A DNA stretch of 22,196 bases from Corallochytrium limacisporum (Eukaryota; Opisthokonta): the NCBI GenBank assembly GCA_002811645.1, contig PDIP01000118.1, forward strand, positions 13,859-36,054, in the 5' to 3' direction. Of the stretch, positions 1-10,200 are shown piece after piece. Below the pieces are notes generated by a model. It ran no database searches. It was not told the origin of the DNA and saw nothing but the letters and a program-made list of their open reading frames with translations. Position numbers and translations under genes: made by a program. Position 1 is the first letter of the stretch. Each line of letters starts with the position of its first letter.

Positions 1-102
1 ATGGCGTTACACGCTTGGGCTAACAATCACGAATTGTGCAAATTTTTGTTGAACACCGGTTTTTCGAAATTCTGCACTTTTTTATTGAACATAGGTTGGT
101 AG
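1..102 (+). other. short open frame at window edge, possible 3' end of a gene
   Basis: From the first base an open plus-strand frame runs 33 codons to a TAG at 100-102. It encodes two similar hydrophobic segments, CKFLLNTGF and CTFLLNIGW, from a degenerate 36-bp repeat with units starting at 37 and 73. It could be the C-terminal end of a gene lying mostly outside the window and convergent with the URB2-like gene, or chance in AT-rich 3' flanking DNA. The possible poly(A) signal of the URB2-like gene lies inside it. No family is recognised. Confidence 0.15.
81..86 (-). terminator. possible poly(A) signal of the URB2-like gene
   Basis: TTTATT on the plus strand reads AATAAA on the minus strand, about 90 nt beyond the TGA stop of the URB2-like gene. 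Position and sequence fit a canonical polyadenylation signal. No transcript evidence is available. Confidence 0.4.
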
Positions 103-177
103 TATCTATAGTAGTATACACGAATTTGCAGTTTAAATTCTTCATCTAGGCACAACAAGCCAGTGCTGGTGTCTCTT

Positions 178-3100
178 TCACGCTTTCATTTCGCCTCGGT
201 ACACGTGTTCCTTACGGTACGTTTCGTTGAGCCGCTTGAGCAATCTGCGACTGCCATAGTCCAATCGGGCACTGAGGCGCGCAACGCCGTCTCGAAAGGT
301 CACTCCCAAAATGTGATAGGCGGCAAGGTCGAGACTGCGGGCCACCGGAGACGGCAGCACTTCGCTAGTCAGCATCAAAATAATGTCACCGAGAAGATGA
401 CCGCCGTAGTAGCCGACGACGTAACGATCTTGCTCAGCCACTTGCTCCATACACCGAGCATAATCCTCACAACTGCTTTCCAATAGGGCAGCTAGGTCCT
501 CGTCTTTCAGTAGCAGCGCACCACGATGAAGCATCCTCAGACCACCTAGGACAGAACGGTGCCAGAGCAGGAACAGATGGAAGAGAGGTGCAATGTCGTC
601 GCTGAAACGGAAACGCAGCAGGTTGTACATGAGATCGAAAGAGGAGTGCAGAATAGATGCGACCTCGAGAAGCATCTTTCGAGCTTTCGTTCGGTCATTC
701 TCCTTCTCTAGGGTGGCGGCCAAAGCTTCGGTCAGCATGCTCAGGGCCGGCAATCGGAAGGATCCAGCCACAAGCTGTCGCACTAGCGGGGATGTCAACA
801 TATATGGGTTCTGACGCTGGACGCAGCAAACAACGCCCAAGGCAGTGCGCAAACGATAGAGACGGTCTGCCATGGGCTCCGATAGCCCCGTGGAAGTATC
901 AATTGCTCCGAGAGTCGTATCCAAAGAGGCAGCCAGCGAATCCAAGGCTATATTCAGTCTTGACTCCACAAGTCGAGCAATAGATTGTATGTCAGCACTG
1001 TTGCTCATGGGATCTTTCCCTTGTGTGTTTCTCGAGTGCTCCCACCAGGAACGATACTGATGCTGCAACTCCTGGGGATTTTCTACTAGGGACAAAAGGA
1101 ACAGAACAAAGCCAACATTAAGCTCCAGACCTCCACCAGGCACAGATGGCAACGATGGGATGGATAGGTTGTGCAGCAGGAAGTTAGCACTTGAACGATC
1201 CACATCGAGAAGGATCAGCAGTAGTCCCTTATGGGAAGCACGGAGGGCACCGCGCAGTTCCTTCCAGCGGACAATGGAGGGTTCACTTGCGTAGGCATGA
1301 CCTACAGACGTCAAGAGAAGAACCCATCGGATAGACAATGCCTCGGCCATTGTGTCGTTCTGCACCACTGCACTGGTATGCCGGGACAGATACCGGGTAA
1401 CTGGCTCGAGTTCTTCGATCCGGGTCGAATCAAACGTGTTGCCACCCCCTGGTTGTTGATCCTTAAGCATCCGGTCCATGTAGCCTATGGCCCAATCTTT
1501 GCGACAAGATTGCATCTGCTTGCTTTCACAATCGAAATCAACTCGTGCATCTTCAAGAGCCAACACAAATCGTCCAATCTTGTCATGCAAAACACAAGCC
1601 ATGGGAGTCGTGTCATCGCTGGGTAAACTCTTTCCCCAGCTGCTGTCTTTGGACCCAAACAGGTCGGCTGCGATCCGTTCTGCTGCTTCTCGAACGGCTT
1701 GAATACTGCTGTCATAGTCAGCAGTATTTCCAGGCTTGTCGTATTCTTCTTCTGGACGATCCTCCTCATCTGAAGCCGCATCATCAGCAAGCAAATCGAT
1801 GGTAGTTTCGTCAGTTTTAATGTTCCTGAGCGGTTCCAGCCATGCAGTCACAGCTGTCACGTGGAACAACAACTCGATGCATCCTGCGTCCCCACCCTTA
1901 TCTTGAACGTGCCATAAGGAGGAACGATCTGCAGGAACACCCGGAAGGGCTTTTTTCGTATCGTCAACAGATCTCAACCAGGCACCAAGATTCTGGAAGG
2001 TCCTCGCAAGTTCCTCATGAACCTTTTGGTAGTGATCTAAGCAGAGTAGAGCGTTCTCAATTGTGCCTGCTCTCGCTGCACAGTGCTCAATTTGTAGACT
2101 GTAGCTCCAGAGTCGTTTCCACGATGATAGGTTGGGTGTTTGACGATGTAAGTACAACATGTGGTTCTGAACCTTTCCCAGTGTTTGTACAAAGGCATCC
2201 TTTTGAACTCCTTCGATGTCGGTTTCGCTAAGTAGTGAGCTCAAATTGATTTCAGACACACACTTAACGTAAATGTTTAGAGCCGTGGACAGCGCACGGT
2301 TGAGCTTATGACCACGCGTTGCCTCGATCACCGAGGAAGAAAGGAGGTAACGAGCCTGAATCCGACCCACAAAGTAGCAAGGGCACGGAGAGAGCAATAC
2401 CTCAGACGTGGGATCAAAGTGGTCACTGGTCAACACTGTCGCCACCATTTGACCGTCATTTTCCAGCCCCTTTCGAACTTTCTCCGGGGTGATCAGTTCG
2501 TCGTTGATTAACATTGTCTTTAGCAAATTCTCCAGCAGGTTGCGATCTTCCTGAACCAAAGGATGGTTCATCAGAGCCTTGCCAATCTCGGCAACTGTTG
2601 TTGACACAAAGTTCCAGTCGCCTTGGCGCAGGCCAGGGTGTCTGCCTGCCTTGTGTTCTTTCGCATCGTCAGGACCCACCTTGGGCTGGTCTGAGGCAGG
2701 GTTTGTTGGCTGGACAGAACGAAGCAGGATGCGTGCAACATCCTGTGGTTCCTGTGCATACATTTGCGCGTTCAGAATGACTGTTGGTGCGACAGCACCA
2801 ATAGCAAGAGGATTGTCCTCTCGTTCCCGATGCTGCCACTTTGGGTCATATAAAAGACATGCGCTGAACTCCATGTCGCTTTTGCCCAATGTGATTTCTC
2901 TCTGAATATTGTCCCATTGTGGTCGCAAAGCAGGTATCGACCGCAACAGTCGGTACAATTCACCAATAGCTTCCATTACGTCAATGCGAAAGCAAGGGTG
3001 CAGTGTCATTACATGAGCTGCAGACGGAGATACATAGCTTGCGAGTCCACACATAATCTGATGCCTCTGTCCCGCGGTCTGTAAGCAGTCGTTGTCAGTT

Positions 3101-5316
3101 ATCAAAGTGTGTAAAGCGTTCCCTTGGGTAGACAAGCCACTATCAATATTGATCCGAGCTACCTGACTGCCAGTTGACGATAGTGATCTGTCCACCATTA
3201 CCACCAGGGTCAAGAGACTGACCACAACCGGAAGAATCAGGACCTGATTATCCACTTCCGAAATATCTTTGAGGGCCTTACAAATTTCGTGGACTATACC
3301 ACCAATTCGAGCAATCATGTCTGATGCACTCTCTGATCCAATTGGAATGACGGAGATGAGCACTTTCATGATGTGAAGCAGAACCACATGTTTCCTTCTA
3401 AGCGATCGATGATGAGTCAGTGAATCTCTGGCTACCCTACTTAGTCTTGTCAAAGCCGAAAGAATTTGTGTCGACGGTGTCGTCTGGCAAGCCTTGGCCA
3501 ATGCTTTCCACATCAGACAATGTGATGCGCTCACAAGAAAATAGTCCTGCTTGTCATCTGCGCCTAGAGACGCTATTTCGTCCAATGACGGATGCTGGAG
3601 TGCGTCCAGGATTCCCTCAAGTAGCAGATTCATCTGTCGCCTCTTTAGCAGAGTCCGGAAGATAGACTCGGCAACACTTACGGTAAGCGGGGACAATTGC
3701 TCTTCTTTCTCCAGTACTGCAGCCCAGAAAATGCCGAGAAATGGTTCCAGTAGCCGACAGTTGATCGCCACAAGTCTATTCCAGCACTGGTATACCTCTG
3801 GTGCCATTGGACTCTTAGTCTGCGGTAGTATTACATTCTCAAGGAGTTGTGTCAAACAACGTTCCATCCGACGGCCATACTGCCGATCCTGTGCTTCGCT
3901 GTACAAGCGATGTGTATCAATCAAGGATAGAAGATCGCCGACTATAACCATACTGTCTGCTCCCTTATCGGACTCTTTCGCAATCTTATGCTTATTGGCA
4001 TCACTTGGAGCGACGATTTCAGCAGTGATAAAAAAGCTGAATTCAATGGCCATACTAAACACTTGCCACTCATGCGATACATTGGGTTGGACTTCTGCTT
4101 CGCCAGTAGGGACATCGCCGTCGTCGATTGGAACACTTCTGGTGGATGTCCGAGCCTGGGCTTTGAGACAGGTCTCATAAACCGTACAAAAGAAGCGAGG
4201 CAGCGTATCAGCCTTGGTACACTGCACAGTCACATATTTTCCAGAAGCCACTTCAAAGAGAGGTCCTGAGGCTTTGTCACTCTTCCACTGTGCCAGACCA
4301 TGCTTGATGGCATCTCTAGGGTCATCGGGACTTTCCAATTTCAACCGCTTTGTGCGGTGGCTCTTGTCGTCATCTTCTTCAACGTACTCTCCATCTTCGT
4401 GCATAGTATCGAAACCGCTACCCAATTTCTGATCTTCATCATCAGCGGTTGGACTTTTGGTGTACAGGGCCTTTCCTACAATCAATGGCACAATCTTTGG
4501 GAATTGAGCTAAGTTTCGGCAACTCTCCACTGAGAATACAGTGATACCCAGTATTTGTTCGATATAGTACTTAATTCTACCATCTGTGCTCTGTGGAAGA
4601 GGCGATTGAGCCGATCCACCAGTCGCAGTCCACAAACTATACGCATTCTCCAGTACATTTGTCACGAACCAGCTGTGGAGCTTGCGCGGGTTGCCAATTG
4701 CAGATTGGCCCGGGGCATTGAACAGTGCGTGCGCTAGCATCACTATGTACATGCGGCTCTCCGCATTAGATTCCGTCTTCAACGATTTACACATTGCTTG
4801 GAAGGCACTCTTGGTGAATTTCCTTGCCAGGTCTGGCGACGGCATAAGCAGATCCTGGCCGTAACTTGATACACTCTTACAGCACACCCCTACAACATCA
4901 ATCTTTGAATTTAGTTGTAATGCCTTCGTATCATTCGCAGCAACTGCTGATTCCAGGGTGCTGATGACGTTGTGTAGTTCGGTTGACGACACAACAGCAC
5001 CCAACTGCACTGCAGTGTCAAGAATCTTCGCTATGGATCGCAAGCAATCCATACGTCCTTCACAAACGTTGGCGCTCTTCTCATCCTTTGCCTTCGCTGA
5101 ATTTGCAAGTTTCTGTGTCTGTACAATCTGCTGACAGCACCATCCAATCAGGTCTGAGAGTGTTTTACTTGTCAAAAATTGTGCCGCAGCATGGTGTATA
5201 TTTTGTCGCAGAGCCTTAGCCCTGGCACTGAAAGGTTGCTCTCGCGATTGCAAGTAGCCGAGGTCAACGCTACCGTCTAGGGAAACAGGTAGGTGATCTG
5301 CATCTTTTCCCTCCAT
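178..5316 (-). CDS. URB2: Urb2/Npa2-like nucleolar ribosome-biogenesis protein
   Basis: A single 1712-codon frame with an ATG start at 5316 and a TGA stop at 178-180. Urb2/Npa2 acts in the nucleolus in early 60S (27S pre-rRNA) particles together with Npa1/Urb1 and Dbp6. The recognition rests mainly on the last ~186 residues (about 1527-1712), a helical domain ending in RRLLKRLNETYRKEH followed by VYRG. This resembles the conserved Urb2 C-terminus, where a basic 'LFKxLYxxYKxxxxYxG'-type end is typical. The rest is leucine-rich helical sequence of the HEAT-like kind, as expected for this fast-evolving family. An acidic stretch is followed by a possible nuclear localisation signal, KRLKLE, at residues 323-328. 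At 1712 aa it is longer than I recall for yeast (about 1170) and human (about 1520). It is transcribed divergently from the OMS1-like gene. Most of the protein shows no motif, so family assignment depends on the C-terminus. Confidence 0.7.
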   Translation of the reverse strand: MEGKDADHLPVSLDGSVDLGYLQSREQPFSARAKALRQNIHHAAAQFLTSKTLSDLIGWCCQQIVQTQKLANSAKAKDEKSANVCEGRMDCLRSIAKILDTAVQLGAVVSSTELHNVISTLESAVAANDTKALQLNSKIDVVGVCCKSVSSYGQDLLMPSPDLARKFTKSAFQAMCKSLKTESNAESRMYIVMLAHALFNAPGQSAIGNPRKLHSWFVTNVLENAYSLWTATGGSAQSPLPQSTDGRIKYYIEQILGITVFSVESCRNLAQFPKIVPLIVGKALYTKSPTADDEDQKLGSGFDTMHEDGEYVEEDDDKSHRTKRLKLESPDDPRDAIKHGLAQWKSDKASGPLFEVASGKYVTVQCTKADTLPRFFCTVYETCLKAQARTSTRSVPIDDGDVPTGEAEVQPNVSHEWQVFSMAIEFSFFITAEIVAPSDANKHKIAKESDKGADSMVIVGDLLSLIDTHRLYSEAQDRQYGRRMERCLTQLLENVILPQTKSPMAPEVYQCWNRLVAINCRLLEPFLGIFWAAVLEKEEQLSPLTVSVAESIFRTLLKRRQMNLLLEGILDALQHPSLDEIASLGADDKQDYFLVSASHCLMWKALAKACQTTPSTQILSALTRLSRVARDSLTHHRSLRRKHVVLLHIMKVLISVIPIGSESASDMIARIGGIVHEICKALKDISEVDNQVLILPVVVSLLTLVVMVDRSLSSTGSQVARINIDSGLSTQGNALHTLITDNDCLQTAGQRHQIMCGLASYVSPSAAHVMTLHPCFRIDVMEAIGELYRLLRSIPALRPQWDNIQREITLGKSDMEFSACLLYDPKWQHREREDNPLAIGAVAPTVILNAQMYAQEPQDVARILLRSVQPTNPASDQPKVGPDDAKEHKAGRHPGLRQGDWNFVSTTVAEIGKALMNHPLVQEDRNLLENLLKTMLINDELITPEKVRKGLENDGQMVATVLTSDHFDPTSEVLLSPCPCYFVGRIQARYLLSSSVIEATRGHKLNRALSTALNIYVKCVSEINLSSLLSETDIEGVQKDAFVQTLGKVQNHMLYLHRQTPNLSSWKRLWSYSLQIEHCAARAGTIENALLCLDHYQKVHEELARTFQNLGAWLRSVDDTKKALPGVPADRSSLWHVQDKGGDAGCIELLFHVTAVTAWLEPLRNIKTDETTIDLLADDAASDEEDRPEEEYDKPGNTADYDSSIQAVREAAERIAADLFGSKDSSWGKSLPSDDTTPMACVLHDKIGRFVLALEDARVDFDCESKQMQSCRKDWAIGYMDRMLKDQQPGGGNTFDSTRIEELEPVTRYLSRHTSAVVQNDTMAEALSIRWVLLLTSVGHAYASEPSIVRWKELRGALRASHKGLLLILLDVDRSSANFLLHNLSIPSLPSVPGGGLELNVGFVLFLLSLVENPQELQHQYRSWWEHSRNTQGKDPMSNSADIQSIARLVESRLNIALDSLAASLDTTLGAIDTSTGLSEPMADRLYRLRTALGVVCCVQRQNPYMLTSPLVRQLVAGSFRLPALSMLTEALAATLEKENDRTKARKMLLEVASILHSSFDLMYNLLRFRFSDDIAPLFHLFLLWHRSVLGGLRMLHRGALLLKDEDLAALLESSCEDYARCMEQVAEQDRYVVGYYGGHLLGDIILMLTSEVLPSPVARSLDLAAYHILGVTFRDGVARLSARLDYGSRRLLKRLNETYRKEHVYRGEMKA

Positions 5317-6007
5317 AACTCTAGTGGATCTTAAATCATTATGTATCCGTACTTGACCTCCATATCGAATTGATCAGTCCAGATGATCAAAGATACCCAA
5401 CGGTGAAAGATTTACTGACCGGGTCACTGTTAGTTGTTCACCAAAACCCAAAAAATTCCATTTATATTTCCAGGCCTCTTGGTACCTTAGGAACATAGGG
5501 ACTTTCAGGCAGAAGGATTGATTCCGCCTTACACACTCGAAATAGTCCATCTCTTTCTGCAATCACGCGCACGTAGCAAGACCCACCTTTTCCCGCATGG
5601 AGCGGGTACAATCCCGTAGACTCTGGTTGGTGAGGAGATTCGGAGTCCATTTCTCCTCCGCAGTGCCCTGAAGTCTCCGGCTCAAAATTAGGGCCAGAAG
5701 GGAGGGTGGGGGTAGGTGCCGGTCGAATGCGACACGCGCGCGAGCTACGACGGGTTGCGCCCTCAGAGCCAAATCGCACTTCTGTTGCTTGTTACTCGTG
5801 CTTATGTCACACCTCATAGCACTGCACTGCGTTTTTCCAAATGATTGTCTTACCCACTCTGACCATGTTAACTCCTGAGGAAAACGTACTTCAGAGAGCG
5901 CACAGTGCTAAATGCAAAGAGTCTATTTTCAGCCATGTGGACCTGACAGGGAATGGCGACGAGAACATGTGAAGAGCAAATCCGAGTACCTATTAGAGGG
6001 TTCAATC
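5317..6007. promoter_or_regulatory. divergent intergenic region between URB2-like and OMS1-like genes
   Basis: About 690 nt separate the two outward-facing start codons, so this stretch must hold both promoters. I see no convincing TATA box. A purine-rich, G-run segment (GGGAGGGTGGGGGTAGG, about 5700-5716) lies near the middle. Minus-strand open frames here (for example 5462-5779, opened only by GTG) look like chance. An in-frame ATG at 5912 lies 32 codons upstream of the preferred OMS1 start. Confidence 0.45.
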
Positions 6008-7132
6008 ATGCTATCGCTGACAAGGTTGCGACATACTACTATGGTGGTGCCAGCCCTGTGGCGTACAGTACCGATGTCTGCTACTGAGATACCTCAGTTG
6101 GCAGCACAGTCGTGCCATCCCTCAAAACCGACCGCGCGGGGTGTGTTTGCGACCGTGCGTAACTATGCCTCACCTCGGAGGCGCATGGTCACAGGGGCTC
6201 CGGAGCGGGAATCATCCGGTCCAAAAGGAATGAGCAAGCAAGACAAGAGCCGCATATGGAAGCTGTTGGCCGCAGGATTTGTGTTCACGACAGTGATGGT
6301 TGGTGGTTACGTCTACACAGACAATACACGCGTGCTCTACGAGAATAACGACGCCCCTGACTACTATGAGGCTCCACGGACACAGAAGGAATACACTGCC
6401 ATTTGGCAACGCATTGCGGTAAGTATTTGAAAGCACAGAATGGAAGACAGTGGAACAATGACCTGCCCTGGGAACCCGAAACTAACGAAGAATTATCAAG
6501 TGTGCTTTTGCCTCTCCTACTATCTTTTATTTTCATTGCAGCAGCAAGCGTACGATGATCGAATCTGGTTTGAAGAATGGATGATTCTTTTGCCCTGGCG
6601 ACGCAAGGCAATCGTGTCGAAGGCAAGGGGCAAAGTTCTGGAGGTCAGTGCGGGCACAGGCCGTAATCTGGATTACTACAAAACGGATGGTAGTGTGGAG
6701 TCCCTTACACTCACGGACCTCGTACCTGAGATGCTGAAAGCTTGCGAGGAGAAGATTGTGACTCAGAAACTGCCCTTCCCGGTAAAATGTGAGATCGCTG
6801 ATTCACAGAAGCTGCCGTACGAGAACGATTCCTTCGATTCGGTTGTGCAGACTTTTGGTCTATGTTCGTATCCGAAGCCAGTGCTGGCGTTGAGGGAGAT
6901 GGCCCGCGTCTGTAAAGCAGGCGGCAAAATATTACTTCTCGAGCATGGTGAGTCGAACTGGGACCGTACTGCGCGAGAGCAACTCAAAAGACAGTTCAAA
7001 CACGCGAGCTTCTGGGGCTGTTACAACAATCGTCCCATTGATAAACTCGTGCAACAGGCAGGGCTAAAGATTTTGAACATCAAACGGTACCAGAAAGGCA
7101 CAGTCTATCTCATTGAGATAGAAAACAGGTAG
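6008..7132 (+). CDS. OMS1: Oms1-like mitochondrial class I SAM-dependent methyltransferase (one intron)
   Basis: Two exons, 6008-6418 and 6542-7132, join in phase 0 to give 333 aa. The Oms1 family comprises inner-membrane methyltransferase-fold proteins; yeast OMS1 was found as a suppressor of oxa1 respiratory defects, and its substrate is unclear to me. The N-terminus (MLSLTRLRHTTMVV, then ARGVFATVRNYAS) is rich in Arg, Ser and Thr and lacks acids, like a matrix-targeting presequence. One membrane span lies at about residues 84-103. The methyltransferase domain follows, with SAM-binding motif I VLEVSAGTGRN (169-179), an acidic Asp at about 196 after strand 2, and a later FDSVVQTFGLCS segment. 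I chose the ATG at 6008 over the in-frame ATG at 5912 because it has A at -3 and directly opens the presequence; 5912 has T at -3 and would add 32 polar residues. It is convergent with XPB copy A, 126 nt apart. Alternative: another METTL7/UbiE-type methyltransferase. Confidence 0.75.
6419..6541 (+). other. spliceosomal intron in OMS1-like gene
   Basis: A 123-nt intron with donor GTAAGT at 6419-6424, after codon GCG, and acceptor CAG ending at 6541. The exon 1 frame would stop three codons into the intron (TGA at 6428-6430), and the methyltransferase frame resumes directly after the acceptor, so splicing is required. A CTAAC branch-like motif is at 6482-6486, and a pyrimidine-rich tract precedes the acceptor. 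The acceptor is a NAGNAG tandem (CAGCAG, 6539-6544); using the second CAG removes one Gln codon without shifting frame. Confidence 0.85.
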
Positions 7133-7206
7133 ACGTAAGACGGTCATGGCCGGTTGCAAGCATATGTATCATATTGTAAATAGTCGCATCTTCTACTACA
7201 TATTTC

Positions 7207-7212
7207 TTTAAT
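7207..7212 (-). terminator. possible poly(A) signal of XPB copy A
   Basis: TTTAAT on the plus strand reads ATTAAA on the minus strand, about 47 nt past the TGA of XPB copy A. It is the common variant of AATAAA. The short tail-to-tail spacer (7133-7258) must contain 3' ends of both this gene and the OMS1-like gene. Confidence 0.35.
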
Positions 7213-7258
7213 TTTTGTGTCAAGACAAATAGAAAACCTAAGAGACAGGCCTGGTAGT

Positions 7259-10200
7259 TCACTTGAGCTTCCGTCGGCCCATAAGCTTGGAGATCTGCTC
7301 TCTGGCCTTGAGCTTTTGTGCTGCAGCAGTGCGAGTGGATTGGCCACCTGCGGTGGCCTTGTGATGGCCGCGGTGTCCATGGGCACGCGCTGCGGTAGAG
7401 TAGTAATCATCACCTTCGTCGTCCGATTCGGCCTGTAATTTGGCTTCGTTAGCACGGAGGACAACATCGAGAAGTTCACGTTGTTCGCTTTCAGTAGCGT
7501 AGGGCATGGTCTCAGCAGTGGCTTGGTCCATGCGAGATTTAAGGCGCTCAAATGGAATAACCGTGAAGGCATAACCTTGATCAATCAAGAACTGCTGCCG
7601 CTTGCTCGAGTAGTACATTTCTTGGGTGTCCTTGGAGATGAGCGTGTAGAAAAAGGCATTGTACTCGTCAGGTCCGGTGTTTTTCTTTGGCCGAAGAATA
7701 CGGCCCAGACGCTGAGCTTCCTGCTGGCGGGCACCGTAGTGTGAAGACACCTGGATAAGGACATTGGCATCAGGCATGTCGAAACTGTTGTCACCGACCT
7801 TGGAGATGAACACTGTGCGAAGGGTACTTTTGTCTGATTTAAACAAAGACAAAATCTTAATTCGCTCCGCATGGGGCGTACCTCCATAAATATAAGGACG
7901 CTCAAACTTCACTGCGTACTCCCGCAGGGCAAAAACGTTGTCCGCAAAGACCAAAATCTTGTCCCCCATGGCCTCGTGGTGGTCCACCAAGATCTTAACA
8001 GCATGGAACTTGGTCGGATTCATGACGTAGGTAAGCACCTTCTTACGGGCGGACAGCTTGAGGTACTCCTTGAAGAAATCTCCCGTCATCGGGCACCAGA
8101 CTTCGGCACACTTGACTCGGGCAAGGTAGCCCTTGTTTTGCAAATCCATCCAGCTCGCTTCGTACAGCTTTGGTCCGATAAGGTACTTCAAATCATTAAT
8201 CTTGTCATCCTCGCGAAGCAGTGTCGCAGTCAATCCCAACTTGCAGTGGGCCTTCACGTTGTGCACAACTTTGCGAAACTGCTTAGCCGGAGCAAAATGT
8301 ACTTCATCCAACAGCATAATACCCCATTCATGACTGGAGATCCAGTCCAAGACCTTTTGCGCTTCCTCGGCACGCTTCCCGCTGAAGCTCATCATGGAAT
8401 ACGTGGAAATTAAGATACTGTCCTCGGTCGGCATTTCCTTGTAGTCAGCCGTGAAGCGCTTGATCTGGCGCTCTTTGATAGTAGTCCACAGTAAGAATTG
8501 ATTCTTCCACTGATCAACAGCAACAGCTGTGGTACACAGTACTACTGTGCGCTTGTTTACCGTACACGCAGCTGTGACACCTGTCAATGTCTTTCCTGCA
8601 CCACATGGCAGGCAGATCATTCCCGACCGCGCTCTACCGTTGCCAAACATTTTTGCCAGGCTTTTCTCCTGATATGGGCGCAGATGGGCAATAGGTTTCA
8701 GCTGCATGCCGATATCGGGTGAGCTTTTATCATTGCGGAAATCGTACTCTTCCAACAGGGGATAGTGACGACTGCAGAAATTTTTGGTCTCTTCAACCAT
8801 CTCTTCACGTATACGAAAGGAGAAAATATGCTGGCCGATGCTTTCGAACTCATTGTCCTCCTTTTCCAATCGCTTCATCACATCCATAATGTCATCCGCG
8901 GCCTCTTCGTCAGCCATTGCTTCCGGTTTGCCGTCATCACCAATGTTTTGCTCTGATGTTTCGCCGTCCGGGTCAGGCTTTACTTCTGTTGGGGGTCCAC
9001 CCTTCTTATGATCAAAGCCGGCGATTTTGAAGTCCTTGATGTTGTCTTTCTTGCGAGTTTGCAAGGAAGCACCTCGTGCCAGAGATCTCTTGATGATGGT
9101 CATATTGAGCATCTTGTTCAAGATCTGCTGGTCCGATGATTCGATCATATAGTTATTGTCCCTAAGCACAAGTGATATACGTCCATATCGCTCGGTACAC
9201 ACCCGAATAAAGTTGCTGACCGAGTCGGGAATAGGACTCTTCGACAGTTTGTCGAGGACATCGAGGATATCATCCTGTTTTAGACCAATCGAACTTGCTG
9301 CAAACAGAGAGTACGGTGTCAGACGGTATTCATGTACAAAGTATGGCCGACACACGGGCTCCGCGATGGAAATGAGAAAATCGTAAGCGTTCTCATAAGC
9401 ATTACTAAATGTTTCCAAGAAGATGCGTCCGTTTGGCGCAATGTACACTGGGCGCTTATCCATGTCATCCTTCATGGGCATCTTGATGTAATCCCCTTCT
9501 TTAAACAGGGAGTACACATCGTCGTGTACATCGGCATACGGATTGTAGTTCAGACGGTCACTCGCCTCGATAATTTCTGCCTCGCCTTCGGCGTCATCGT
9601 CGGCTTCTTCTTCACGATCACGCTTTCGATCCGTTTCACCTTCAACGTCTTCAAATTCTCCGACACCTCGACCGCGTTTTCCCTTCTTGGCTCGTAGAAT
9701 TGGCTTCTGCACCAGATCGACCAGTCCATCGTCTTCATCCTCTTCTTCGGGCGGTGACAGATCTTCCTCAGCGGACCAGTCCTCGTCTTGTTCGTATTCT
9801 TCGGCGTCACTGTAGCCTTCTCCTTCGCCGGGTTTGATGCCAGCCTCTTGCTTCTTCTTCAAACGTTCCTGGCGTTTCTTTTCTTTGCGTTCCTGCCTAC
9901 GTCTTTCCTTTGCTTTGCGGCGTTCCTCCCGTTCTTTCTCACGTTTCTTTTTGCGGTGGTCGACCTGCTCTGCTTCCTCAAAGCCAGCTTCACCCTTAAA
10001 ATCTGCTGCGTCCTTCGAGGTACCTGTGTCACCAAAGTCCAGGTCTTTCAGCGATTTGTAGTATTTGGGTCTCCTTTTGGAAGCGTCCATCTGTGCTGTA
10101 GACGACGAGGCCGCTGTCCCGGGGGCAGTTGATGACGACGGTGCCGCAGATTCTCCTTCTTCGTCTGAATCTCCTCCAACAACAATTTTTCGCGCCTTCT

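Noticed and set aside
5462-5779. 105-codon minus-strand frame between URB2-like and OMS1-like genes
   Set aside because: It is opened by GTG, not ATG; the internal ATG leaves about 60 residues without recognisable features, and it lies in a divergent promoter region.
6419-6541. Reading the OMS1 region as two separate genes split by a frameshift
   Set aside because: A good GTAAGT donor and a pyrimidine tract with CAG acceptor join the two parts exactly in phase, so an intron explains the break fully.
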